Positions 37,319 to 49,700 of a DNA stretch of 64,000 nucleotides are shown one piece after another (within the stretch, counting starts at the first letter, position 1; each line of letters begins with the position of its first letter). The notes under the pieces are model-generated. The model was given only the letters and a program-made list of their open reading frames with translations. It was not told where the DNA came from and searched no databases. A program made the position numbers and the translations under genes. Source of the DNA: Apostichopus californicus (taxonomy: Eukaryota > Echinodermata > Holothuroidea > Aspidochirotida > Stichopodidae); NCBI GenBank assembly GCA_020650975.1, contig JAIPMN010000755.1, forward strand, positions 23,635 to 87,634, in the 5' to 3' direction.

Positions 37319-37434
37319 AAGTTGTTGCTAAACTGTCAATGGCTGTACATCTGAGCATCGCTGAAACACAGAGACCAGGAATGAAGCAATAACAACCAAG
37401 CATGGCATTTTCAGGCTGTCCAGAGGCTATGGAA

Positions 37435-40400
37435 TTAGTCCTTCTTGGCGAGAGCCACCACAGTGAATCGAACTTCATTCGGATCGTGTTTCATAAATTC
37501 CTGGCAAACTTTTGCTGCGTCCTACATGGAAACAGATAATAAGAGAACTGTAATACCAACCCAGATTCAGGCATGATGAAGTCTTCTCTCTGAATAACCT
37601 TTACACATTGATCAAATGAGGTTCTTTCCAAGAGCACTGTCTACCAGATGCACCAACTGTAACATTACAAACTTTATGTGGTACTTTCCAAATGCAGGCC
37701 ACCAGTTGCACCAACTCTAACATTACAAACTTTATGACTATGAGGTTCTTTCCAAGACCAGGCCACCAGTTGCACTAACTCTAACATACAAACTCTAGGA
37801 CCATGAGGTACTTCTCTTTGCCTTAAAATCAAGCAGCTATTAGTTTTACTTGCTCACCTGATAACAACATTAGCCTAGAGTTAATGTGTAAATTAGGCAG
37901 AAGCCACATTTGCTTGATTGTTTGCTCAGCATTGATTGATCAGCATAAGTGATGGTCTAAGTTTGGACAAAATTACCCCGTTTTCTGATTTCTTTCTTTG
38001 AAGTATATACTCCCTAATATCTGTTTTGAGAATAATGCAACATACAAACAATACATACTTATCTATATACATATCTAGTGTTGATGTATTTGTGTAACAG
38101 GAAACTTAACTACCAAGCTGCAAAGTAATATACACAGTTTAATGACATTCATGGGCCTAACATTAATGTAGCTGTATCAATTGTTCAACTATTTAGTTGT
38201 TCACGTTACTATGAATTTACTCAGTTTCAGTCACAAATACTCACAGCTTGTTCTAATTCTATTTTTTCCCCCCTATGAGCCCCTTCAGCTGAAATTTCCT
38301 GTTCTATTTGAGGAGAAACTTCACACCAATTTCCATTGTATTTTTATATGATTGGCTGAATAAATATCTATCTATCTAAAATATCTATCTAGAGGTCGGT
38401 ACAGATCAGACTACTCTACAAAAAAATATGAATAGATAAATTGAAAAAATTAATTACATTGAGGAATGTATCAGCCGTGGTTGCTCCATGGTTGATAGGA
38501 AATTCCTTACGCCCATCCATCTCATAAATACACCCATCCTTGTTGATCAGAGCAATAAAATGATTGGTTACATGGTCTTCTGCTGAGGGAGCCTGAAATA
38601 TAAGAGAAAGGGAGAATTTATTAGCAATGTGATAATCTACTTATAAAAATTACAAGATCTGCCGTTTGTATCCTAGAATGATGTTCTTACAACAACAATG
38701 GAAATAATACCTAAAAAAAAATTTTAAAAAGAAGAGCTCATAAAAAACACATATTACCATTACCAATAATTGGTATACAGAATCAGGTGTGAATTTATGT
38801 AGGCAAGTATTCATCTGTGTTAGAGTGTCAATTATATTATATCACATTTAAATCCTGTACCCCACAAAGTACACTATTGCTCAAATCACCGGTAGAATAT
38901 CTAAATCATCACATCACATGGATCAGAGTAATTATGAATCTATTTTATCTCACGTTGTAACTGTCTGTGATATTGGGCGGATGCGTCTAGTTAAGGGTGC
39001 TTAGATGCAAAACGACACTACACTTTGCATCCATATCGATGTGGCACAGTTACTGTCAACAACCCCTGCAGCACAAATGACCTTGCTCCACCCTGGTAAA
39101 CATGGACCTTTGGAAACTGAGGGGTGTATACAGGGTGCCCTCTCCCTATACTGGTCTGGATCCCAATTAAATGTTAAATAATTACAGGAGTAATTCAAAC
39201 ATTGAGGTTGAGATATGAACAATTTATGGAGAAAACACCCTAAAATTTACAAGTTTATGATTAGTATGCAGTCAGTTTTTACCTTGAAAAATAATATCAC
39301 TCTGTATAAAGAATCACTTTTCTCTCAAAGTAATATATGCTCAATGGAATGAAATAAAGTAGTAACTTAATACATTGCACACTCAACAAGACAAATTTTT
39401 GTATAAAGTTCCATAAATAGCCTTGAAAAGATATGTTGTATTGGGACAAGACAGTTAACAGTAATAAATAGGTCTTTGTTCATATTTATGGTAGAAAGCT
39501 TACCTCTGTTTGTCCTTCTTGTGCACTCTCCTCATGGGCCACAGATAAACTTTTATCACCCTCCATATAAGTTGCCCTTTCATCTGGAGAGAGTGCTTTA
39601 GTTTTCTCAGCAAATTCTTTTAGAGGGCTTTCTAAAGGACAAGTTAATAACAGCATGTTAAGCATTTCCTTAGTTTAATGGAAAATGTGACAATGGAACA
39701 CATTAATAGCGAGAATTGATTTATTGAATCAATCTTCTTTGTAGTAAGAATTCCTCAAAATGCAAATTGTTGTAGAAATATTACATATTTCAGTGAATAA
39801 GCAAGTCAAATACTACAAAGAAAAAGAAAAACATTTTTTTTAAACTAGATATTTTTATACACATGATCATCAACATGTATGATTCACTTAAACAAAGGAT
39901 AGTGACACTTACTTTAAATACCTGATAGGCTGATACCAGCTGTAACAGTTTAAGGCTAGCCGCACACTATACAAGTTGAGTTGCATCTTGCAAAGTCGTA
40001 TAGTGTGCGGCTAGCTTAAGGCATTTCAAAGAAGGAGATAATTGTGATACAATAGCGCATATTTCATCTACACATCTTTAATCTGCTGTCTTACCTAAGT
40101 TGACTTGTTCTTGTACATTCAATACAGCATGTAACAAGCCTACTGTTCCGCATGCATTCCCAATGGTCTGCTTCAGAAAGTAAACATCAGGACTGACAGT
40201 CTGACCATCTCTCTCTATTGCAATTAGTCTCTCCCTATCTGCTTTCTTAATCTATGAAAGAAAGAAACCAATATCAGTCATGACCATCTCTTATTCTTTT
40301 AACCCCTTCCCTCCACCTCACCCCTCCCCCCCTGGTAACACATTGCATAATTCTATACACAGATTGCTATAAAAGTACATCTTCAATATGTTAAAGGAGA

Positions 40401-43312
40401 CACAAAATCCAACTATCATCATTAGCTGATATGATGGAAATCTTTGTGATGAAGAACTCACCAATACACCTAAAGCAGAACCTTGCTCTTTTTGGGAGAT
40501 ATCATAGATTATAGCTGTTACTGAGGGCTGTCACTTTGAAAATTGGTCATAGTGTCACTAGGATAGATCTGTTTAACTTTAAACATTCACATTTTCAAGG
40601 TAAAATGTTTAACAGTATTGACAGTATTGGAATTCCAAATGCTCACTATCCAGAAAGAACAGTCTTCCTATGTGGAATACAGACACATAAATGTATAAAT
40701 ACATATGAGCAAATGGACATTTCTTTTACCAATTTTGTGCTAGCAAAGGAGCTCTGCCACCAACCATCCCATTAATAACTTTTACAGAGTGACATGACAT
40801 TGTTTATTCACTGTAAAATATTTTCACAACTTACTGCCAAAGCCAGAGTCATGACTTGGTATAAATCACAGAGAATAAGGCAAATTTGGAGACCATGTGA
40901 GACAATCTTTTGACCACCTGAGCCAATTTGGAGACCATTTGAGATAACCTGATGACCCGTTGAAACTCAGAGTGTGAAACTTATAAGGGCCACTTGAGTG
41001 TGTTTAAATCACCTGGCACAAGAGTTTCAACTCTTTGAAGCAGATTAGATTTTCTTGTCTGGCTATGTATTGCTTGAAGATTTTTCCCCTTCACGAAACT
41101 TATCTGAACTAGGGTTTCTGTACTCCCCAAGCTGTCAATATATCAAAAACAGTAAATAGGATTTGAATGCAAATTTCACCAGAAATGCTTAGATTATGTT
41201 CCTCTTTAACATATGACTTGTACTATTCTTTTAATATTTCTTTGCAAAAACTTGCTGTCCTTGGCTTACATTTTCCGTTTCAGGAAATAGCAAGATTAAA
41301 GCCACCACAGGTTGAGGTAACATAGCGAGGAGATCAGGGTCCAGACCAAACACATCAGTAAACATCCAAGCCTTGGACATCCCTAGTTTGTACATATACT
41401 GTGTAAGAAAAAGTGAAAAGAGTACAAAGCTGCTTTTTCTTTCAGAGAGTTTTTGAAAGTTAAGCAAATATTTCAGAATATTTTCGGACATACATGAATT
41501 TCAAAGTTACAATGCAAAACCATACCAAATTGTTTTCTTATATCCACAGGTTGATCAAAAGATTACTTTTGTGAATAACCTTGCCCCCTCGAATTTATTT
41601 AGCATGGCATCACAGATTCACTTTGTCTGGACTCACCAACATTATTACAATGAGCTCTGTTCATACTGGGATAAGTTTCCAAATAGCTCTTTATAGACAT
41701 CAAAGGAGAAAGATATTTCAGATCATTTCTCCAGAAAATGTGTCAATACATATTGTGAATTGAGATTTCTAATTTAGCATTAGAGAAGTCAGATGGAGTA
41801 TGACTGACTTAATGAAGTTAATAATGAATAATTTGATTCAAAGTGAAATCTATTGTGCCCTTGTAAGAAATACATACTTGATAATTAATGACCTCAGTCT
41901 GACCCTGTCTACTGATAATAAAGAGCTGGATTGCATTGAGCACACTGCTCTGACAAATTGCTGTTTTCGACAAGTTCTTGTTCACCTCAACTCATCAATA
42001 AAAATGTTCAATAAATAGTAAGACGATAAAACAACATAAATCTAACCAGTTGAAATATGTCATCTAAACAAAATTTTCATAGCTAACACAGATGGCCTCG
42101 ACAATCTTCAGGGATGAGCGTTGATGCATCCGTTTGCATAGAACACTGCAACAGTCAGCTTTTCAGGCAATATGACAAGTAAATAAGGCTGTTGTTTTTT
42201 GTGATGAAACCTGGCATGGCTGGGCAAATATGGATCAGTAGAACTGCATGTATTCAATGCAATCTTTTTGATATTTATCAAACTTTACTAACCTTTGTCA
42301 TCACCTGTGAAAAAAAAATGAAGAAATATTTGTACTTTGTTTGTTGAAAGCTACATAAACAATCATAACATTATTTTTGCTTACTTTGAGTTTAATCACT
42401 AAACATAGAGCTTATCTTCTTCATGATACCCTCTTTACCTACAAAACATGATGAAATATAATGCAAAATTGAGAAATCAATGACAGTATGATTAAGAAAG
42501 GGAGAATGAGGAGACCAAAAGTATTGTAAGATAAGATAGTTTCATCGTTGTCATCATCACTTAGTAGCACTGAAATTTGCTGACATTCTAAGTGACATAT
42601 ATTCAAGTGAAAGTTTGTAAATGTGACTTTTATCTAAAAGTATGTTACAAAAGATTTCAAGTCTAGGCCTAACTTTAGTACTTATTTTAGTAATTAGTAA
42701 ATGAACTATGATCTGACCTCAACTGGAAACACGTCTAAGTACTGAGTTAAAGTAGTTGTCAAGTATTAAAGTAAGGTACTGACTTATGTCACACACTGCA
42801 CAAGAGAACAGTAACTCTGTACTTATAATTCAATGACATGTTAGCCTTGATATTCATACTAAAGCCGTAGGCTAGACGTACATAGGCCTACCTTCGTTTA
42901 ACTTTAAGAAGGGCTAGGCCTATAATTTTAATCAGACTTCAGAGGTAGGATAACTAGGCTAGGCCTAAATTGTCTTTGGCAAATCTTTACTTAAGTTTGG
43001 GTCGACATAGGGTACTGTAGCCTTGGGTGAACTTCTTAAAAGTACTACTAGGCCTACCACTAGGATATTCTTTTTCTACACTGGCTTAAAGTTAAGCCTA
43101 TAGCTTAGGATAAATGTTTGCCTAGTTCAGTTAGTCCAACGTTTTGGGCCTAACGTGTGGCCAGGCTAGTGGGGCGTAGGCCTAGGCTAAGTAATACTAT
43201 TTTGTTTATTTACAGCTGTTTTTTTTTCATAACAATGAGACTGAGTTGGACATACCTCTGGGTTGGATTCCAAAGGAATCCAGCGTGAAATGGAAGCATC
43301 AGTTCCTGGCAT
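37435..43312 (-). CDS. UCHL3: Ubiquitin C-terminal hydrolase, UCHL3/UCHL1 type (7 exons)
   Basis: A cytosolic cysteine protease of peptidase family C12 that removes small adducts from the ubiquitin C terminus. Exons, in order of transcription: 43312-43256, 42304-42293, 41398-41270, 40251-40095, 39631-39504, 38592-38458, 37521-37435. Phases agree and give 234 residues, close to human UCHL3 (230). Catalytic residues are all visible: Gln94 and Cys100 in [12 protein letters not shown], His172 in NHFIAL, Asp187 in YEMDGRK. The N-terminal block [10 protein letters not shown] and the block [24 protein letters not shown] are typical. MSPEER-like and [11 protein letters not shown] segments cover the active-site crossover loop. 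The C-terminal end (DAAKVCQEF) is closer to UCHL1, so it may be the single ancestor-like homologue of both vertebrate genes. Exon 2 is only 12 nt. Confidence 0.95.
37618..37805. repeat. Tandem repeat, 3 units of about 62 bp, in UCHL3 intron 6
   Basis: Units start near 37618, 37680 and 37742. Each contains a TTCTTTCCAA/ACTTTCCAA block, CCACCAGTTGCACCAACT-like text and AACATTACAAACT. Divergence is modest. Confidence 0.8.
39504..39631 (-). CDS. UCHL3: UCHL3 exon 5: crossover loop region
   Basis: The exon encodes residues 119-161, containing [21 protein letters not shown] and [12 protein letters not shown]. It aligns with the UCHL3 part around LKKFLEESVSMSPEERARYLE and the loop over the active site that limits substrate size. 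It ends phase 0 with donor GTAAGC. Confidence 0.92.
39950..40019. repeat. Short inverted repeat (hairpin) in UCHL3 intron 4
   Basis: TTAAGGCTAGCCGCACACTATAC at 39950-39972 is matched by its reverse complement at 39998-40019, apart from one extra G, around a loop of 25 bases. The arms are almost perfect. It could be a tiny foldback element or the ends of a collapsed MITE. No flanking duplication is evident. Confidence 0.85.
40095..40251 (-). CDS. UCHL3: UCHL3 exon 4: catalytic cysteine exon
   Basis: The exon encodes residues 67-118, holding the oxyanion Gln94 and nucleophile Cys100 within [20 protein letters not shown]. This is the signature of peptidase family C12. It is bounded by a CATAG acceptor and a GTAAG donor and leaves one nucleotide for exon 5. 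Confidence 0.96.
42293..42304 (-). CDS. UCHL3: UCHL3 exon 2: 12-nt microexon (VMTK)
   Basis: On the minus strand this reads CAG, then GTGATGACAAAG, then GTTAGT. It encodes VMTK, residues 20-23. It supplies exactly the four residues between NPE (exon 1) and YMYKLGM (exon 3) that the UCH family has here (VTNQ in human UCHL3, MLNK in UCHL1). Both junctions are phase 0. I could find no other source for these residues. Confidence 0.85.
43256..43312 (-). CDS. UCHL3: UCHL3 exon 1: start codon
   Basis: The exon encodes residues 1-19, [19 protein letters not shown]. The ATG context is AAAATGC (A at -3). [10 protein letters not shown] aligns with RWLPLEANPE in human UCHL3. Donor GTATGT. Confidence 0.9.
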
Positions 43313-43728
43313 TTTTGAAGTGATAACACAGGGCAAAGTGACCAATCCCTTGAACCCGTTCTAACTCTGACTGGGGTTACGTTAGTAATGTCCGCTGCAA
43401 TTAATAAGTTCTTTCAGTTCCTTCATCAAGGTTTATCGTCAAGCGAGGTAACTGCGCACGCATTGCCATAATCATAGTTGACTAGACAGAGAAAACATGC
43501 GTGCTGATATTTCAGTAAGGCAAAGCATAGACTATCTTTTACAAAACTTAAGAATGGTAGTGGCAACCATGACTAGAATGGGCAGGGCAGGTGGCAATGA
43601 ACAAAACAAGCACACATTCTGAATTTAGTTGGATCCGAGAGTTGGTTAGTGAATTCTTGTTTCGAAACTGGACCAGAATTGGAATACTGTTGCTTCATTG
43701 CTTTCCAAAAAGCTTTCATATCATCCAC
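43313..43728. promoter_or_regulatory. Putative bidirectional promoter, UCHL3 / REP
   Basis: Only 416 bp separate the two divergent start codons. The interval includes CTGCGCACGCATTG near 43450, which resembles the NRF-1 consensus (TGCGCAnGCGC) commonly found in bidirectional housekeeping promoters. No TATA box is obvious. The transcription starts themselves cannot be located. Confidence 0.6.
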
Positions 43729-46700
43729 ATGGCTGATGATCTGCCAACAGAATATGAGGATATTATTCTCGGAACTGGTAAGACAGCTGAGAATGACGTT
43801 TGTTGTTGAGCCATTGGCTAATGTTAGGCGGTAGGTTTTGCATTGTTAATCATGACGTGACATATGTTATCGATCATAATAAACCATTCAGTGCCTAACG
43901 TTACAATTCAATGTAGGAGGCTGGGTAATGCAATCGGTGACAGCCCGATATTCATAAGGTTCTATATTCATAAGGTTCATTGTTCATAAGGGTCATCATC
44001 CATAAGGTTCATTGTTCATAAGGTTCGCTATTCATAATGAGCAAAAAGGCTCATTGTTCATAAGGTTTGTTATTCATAATGAAAAAAAAAGGTTCGTTGT
44101 TCGTAATTGGTAAAAGGGTCTGATATTCATAATGGTGAAAAAGGTTTGTTGTTCATAATTGGTAAAAGGGTTTGATATTCATAATGGTGAAAAAAGCTCG
44201 TTATTCATAATAGGACAAAGGGTTCGATATTCATAATAGAGCAAAGGGTTCGTAATCCATAATAGACGAAAAGGTTCGTTATTCATAATAGGAGGAAAGG
44301 TTCGATATTCATAATGGAACAAAGGGTCTGTTATTCATAATAGGCCTAGCCAAAAAGGTTCGGTATCATTCACAATTAGGAAAAGGACCCCCTTTAGGAA
44401 ACGTACAAGTTTATACCGTTTCCGTACAAGTCGGTAGGAAAATGGAGGACGTCTTTTGCACTTGTATGACGCACTTCTCTCCTATTATGAATAACGAACC
44501 TTTTTTCACATTATGGATTACGAACCATTTGATCGATTATGAATATCGGACCCTTTCTCCTATTATGAATAACAAACCTTTTTTCCCATTATGAATAACG
44601 CACCCTTCGCTCCATTATGAATATCGGACCTTTCTTCCTATTATGAATAATGAACCTTTTTGTCTTTTATGGATTACGAACCCTTTGTTCTATTATGAAT
44701 ATCGAACCCTTTGTCCCATTATGAATAACGAACCTTTTTGTCCAATATAAATAACGAACCTTTTTGTTCATTATGGATATCGAACCGTTGTGCCCATTAT
44801 GAATATCGAACCTTTGTTTCCATTATGAATACCAGACCTGATGAATTATGATCCCTTCTTATTATGAATAACGAACCTTTATTTCCATTATGAATAGCGA
44901 ACCTTTTTATCAAAAAAATGCACGTTATGAATAACAAAACCTTATGAACAATGACCCTTATGAATAGCGGACCTTATGAATATCGGGCAGACCCCATGCA
45001 ATCCTGAGCACAACATGCACCATTAATTTCTCTTTTTGCTAAAATCTCATAGAATCAGGAAGAAATATATAACCAACCGAAACAAATATTGTAAATTATA
45101 CCCATAATATTTCCTAAATTTTTATCAAACGCCAATAGGCAATACAAAGGAAAACAAAAATACAGATTGATTAAAGTCAAAGTCAGATTATTTGAGATGG
45201 CAAACAGCAGATTTAAGCTGACTGGTGGTCACCTGCCTAAAACAATTCACAAATACACAATTACTTCAATGTCAAGTGTAAACCAAGACAAACCTGAACC
45301 TATGTTGTAGACTATTTTAGTTACTTAAGCCTTAAACATTTTATTAATCTTTTACTTTCTTATCTTTATGATAATTAATATGTATATGTTTTTATACTTC
45401 GTAGTCTTTACTCCTGTTTATAAATATGTTTCTATTTATACTGGTGATAACTAAATAACTCAGGAACCATGTAGTATTTTATAAGAGACAAATTTCACTG
45501 CCAAAAATTGGAACACTAAATTATTCGCTTAATTTTTTTTTTTAATTAATATAGGTCTTCAAGAGAGTATTCTAGCAGCTGCACTTGCTAGAATTGGTAG
45601 ACGAGTCCTTCATTTTGACAGGTAACAAACAGTAAACTTTTCCTTAGTAGGTTGAGAATGCAGGCTTACTTTCTGAGAACGATGAGCAATTTGTGTTTTT
45701 AAAATATTTTGTTACTTAGTTATATGTAATTAAAATGCAGTTTGTATTGATGCTAAATTGACAATGAATGGTTGATAGTTACAAATTAAGTAAAACTTAA
45801 AATACTGTAAATATTGTCATGAAGAAGACATAGCATATGGCATTAATTGACCGTAAGATCAAACACATAAAAATTATACATCTCTTATTTTATACTTTCC
45901 ATAGACTTATATGGACTTCCTTTTTTTCTATTTCATATTAAATATTATAACATAATAAGGCAAAGCAACACATGATTGCTTAACCATAACAAGCAACTAC
46001 ACATGTCACTGAATATTCATTTGCATCTCATTTGCATAGTGAAAGTGAAATAATGTTTTACACCTCTACATTAACATGATCCAATGCAAGGCATGCATGA
46101 TGGAAATATGAAGAAGGAAACAAACCCATCAATTATTTTTTCCAAAGTGATGAACAACCTTAATCAGAAATGGAAAGAAAAAAAATCAAATTGCTTTTTT
46201 TTTTAAAAGGAATAACTACTACAGTGGAGAATGGGCTTCTTTCCATCTACAAGGGATTTTGGAGTGGATCGAGAATTATCAGGTAAAACCAGTTTTCATG
46301 ATTTTTATTTACTCCTTATTTCTTGTCATTGTATGGTTTGAAAATTGAAAAAAAATATCAAGTAAATAGACTGATTCTCGTTTTACACTTCCTTTCTACC
46401 ATTTCAATTTGAATTGCCTGATGAAAGAACATTTCTGATAAATAAATGTAAATACCATATTTTCAGGTGCATGCAATAAATTAATGCTTTTGCAACTTTC
46501 CAATGTAAAGTAGTGTCTTAAGTTATTATGTAGAACAATAAATTCTACATTACTTTCATTTTCTTACAAGCCATAAGTTTAGCTCTTTTTTTGAACCTGT
46601 TGATTGCTATCTAGCTTTCATATGTCCTAGTCCAGTATCATCAAAGCATATCAAATTTGGTGTTAAAGTTCAACAAGGGTGTGACTGCATTTACTTGACA

Positions 46701-49700
46701 AACGTTGACAATGAAGTGAGACAAATGTTCCATAAAAATCTTGTCGTGGTCTGCTTATCTTCTCAGACACCGGCAGATGATGCAGGTCTTAGTGATGATG
46801 CTGCTGCAACTTTACAGGAAGATAAGAGACCAAGCCCTGATATTGAAGATGGATTAAAACTATTGAGTATACCCAATGTCCCATCAGCAGTCTATAACCT
46901 GACCACCAATCGCTATGTTAGGTAAGTTTACACAGCTTCTGTAACTTACATTGCAATTTGACAACATTAATGACATGAACAGATTTAGTAACCTAATTCA
47001 TTTTACTTCACCTAGACAGGGCTAGACAGTTAAATAGACTGACTCCTCTTTAAAAGGTGATTTAACAACCCCTGCCTTGCAAGAGATTGGAATGGGGGGA
47101 GGTCTTTACCATATCAGAAGAAGACCACATTTGACAGAGTATGGCAGATTATAACCTGACTCATTTTTTAACATACTCACAAATTCATTTCAAATTGATA
47201 ATTATTTAGACTATGCTCACTTTAACTTGTGTAAAGTTCAGAATTTAGTTAATGTTATGTGCCATGATAGTTTCCATTATCGTGAAGCTAATTATAACTG
47301 TGTTTGCAACATAAAATCTCCCATCGTACAAACCAAATAATGAGTACTGTAATAGACAGTATATTCATTTCAGAACTGATTTTCAGGACTTATTCTATGC
47401 CTACAGCACATTTTTCAGTGCGGCAGACAAAATCAGTCATAGACTTGTTTTCATGTAAAAGTGCAATTTCTATTTTTAAAGTACCAGACTTTGTTACTGC
47501 CATCAAGCGATTATTTAACTACCAGCTGGAAATGAATAATTTGTCGATTTTATTAGTGAAAAGCAATAGGATCTTGAGAGTAGTGAACTGACGTTGTACA
47601 GTTGTACTAATTAAATACAACCAACACACCAGAAGCATCGAGGGCCAGTTCGGAAAATTAGTGAACTGAAGTTGTTATAGTTGTACTAATTAAGTACAAC
47701 CAACAAACCAGTAGTGTTGAGGGCCAGGTCGGGACCTGGATATAAAATCTTCACTTTTCATTTAGCATTTTAAACAATGATAATGTATTAATCCTTACCC
47801 TATCCTTCCCTGAGCCTTCCTGAACCCCAATCACCGGCCTCCTCTCGTCAGGCCTGCCAACTGCTGCTGTATCTTAGCCAATGTAAGCATAGTTCCTCTT
47901 TAATTAAAATGTTCGCAGTGATGCAATCCTAGTGGAAGAAGAGGCAAAACCTACAGAGGGTGATTCTCCGCAATCCGCTGATCCTGTAGAGAGAACAGAC
48001 AGTAACCAGACTGTCAATCAGCATGGTGACTCTCCTGAGAACCCTGAAGGTAATCAGCAGGCTGGTAGCCAAGATAGTGCTACCTCTGTGGAGACTCCTG
48101 AGAACCCTGAAGGTAATCAGCAGGCTTGTGAAAGTGCTGCCTCTGTGGAGATTTCAGCTGACAATAGCACAGAGCTGCCCTTGGCAGGAACTGATAGCCC
48201 ACAGCCAATAATAAACAGAACTGACTGTACAGACATTAGCCAAGAGCCAATTACTCAAAGCTCTGATACAAATAGTACTACAGAGGATGTTCCTGTAGGA
48301 GCAAATGCAGATGGTATGGAGAATCAAGAGACGGAGGGGATGGGACACGATGATCCATCTGATCCACCTGATCCACCATCAGTGGTTGACAGTGGTGGGG
48401 AGGATCACAGCGGCAATGCGGTTGGCGGGGATAACTCGGAAAACGGCAGCGCTGCAGATGCAACCAGGAGGAAAATATGGACATGGCAAGAAATATATGA
48501 CCAATGGCGTAAATTCAATATAGACCTAGCACCAAAGGTATGAGAAAAAATGGTGAATAGTAAGTAAGTGCGTTAGAAAACTAACATAGATATATACTGG
48601 ACTTAACACAAGTAATAGCATTGATGGCTTGTACTGTACTTGCCCTTCACTATTTGACCCAACAGATGGCACAAAATGTTGCAATATCTCTGCTTGTACC
48701 ATTTTGACCTCTCCTTATGTTTCCACTCAATTAAAGTTTCAAATCGAAGGTAGTATAAGTTCTAGTCTAAGAGTACTATGGGAGGCATAAAAACAAGCAG
48801 CCTTCATTTGTCATGAGAACAGCTGAGTCAACTGAAATGTATGTATTGAACAAACAGTATTGTGTGATATAGGTAGAAGGAAGTTACACTATCAGTGTCC
48901 TATTCAAAATTTGAATTTAGGCCATCAGGTTTACTCATAAAAAAAATTAAAAAATGCTCTTCTACTGAAGCTACATAGGTTGTACATCTTTCTAAAATTA
49001 TGTCAAGCTATTTAGACAACTAGCGCCAAACACCTGTGAAAATGGGGACTAGTGTGGAAAGTGTTACATGGATGCCTAGCACTAAAGGAATGAGAAAACT
49101 GACGAACATTGGGAAAGTAATATGGGTATATAGTAAGGTGGTCATTGACATGACTTAAAAGTGAGGCATTAAGAACCAGATCAGGCCCGGGTACAATTAT
49201 CTCACTTTTGTACCCCTATTTTCCTGTGGACTTCTATGTGATCCTGGGACTCTGGGCTGTACCCCCTGCCCCTCCCCCTTTGTCAGGCCTGGACATATCA
49301 CATAAACTAACCATGTAGGATTCCATAAATATCGAATTTTGATTGTTTTAGTTTCGCTTCAAATATGTTTCTTTGATATGCTGATCATTCATGCATCTGG
49401 ATACAGGGTCATGCCGGATGGAGGAGAGTGTACTGGATTGCCGGACTGTCTGGCCTTATGCTATACGTTGCCCTAAAAGCATGTGATATTCATGAACAGT
49501 GGGGGAATTAAATATGAATTTGTAGCACTAGTAAAGGCATGTGAACATGGTGAAGAGTGGAGAATGTAAAATGGATAATTAGCACCAAAGCATTTGATAG
49601 TAGTCAACAATGAGGAAGGAAAGCAGTGCAGTTGCCTAGTAACACAGGTTTGCAATAATAGTGAACAGTGATGAAATTTATATGTAGCACGAAAGGCATT

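Larger units (their letters stand above)
30515..37434. other. Gene-free interval between convergent PGAP2 and UCHL3
   Basis: This 6.9 kb probably includes both 3' UTRs at its edges. It contains one copy of a dispersed repeat (31263-31520), an ambiguity run NNN plus poly-C at 32582-32600, and AT-rich single-copy-looking sequence. Short open frames lack any family signal. I see no RNA gene. Confidence 0.6.

Noticed and set aside
43950-45000. Spaced repeats that at first sight could suggest a CRISPR array
   Set aside because: The units are degenerate, unit length varies, the second half is inverted, and the host DNA is eukaryotic. A foldback transposon explains it.
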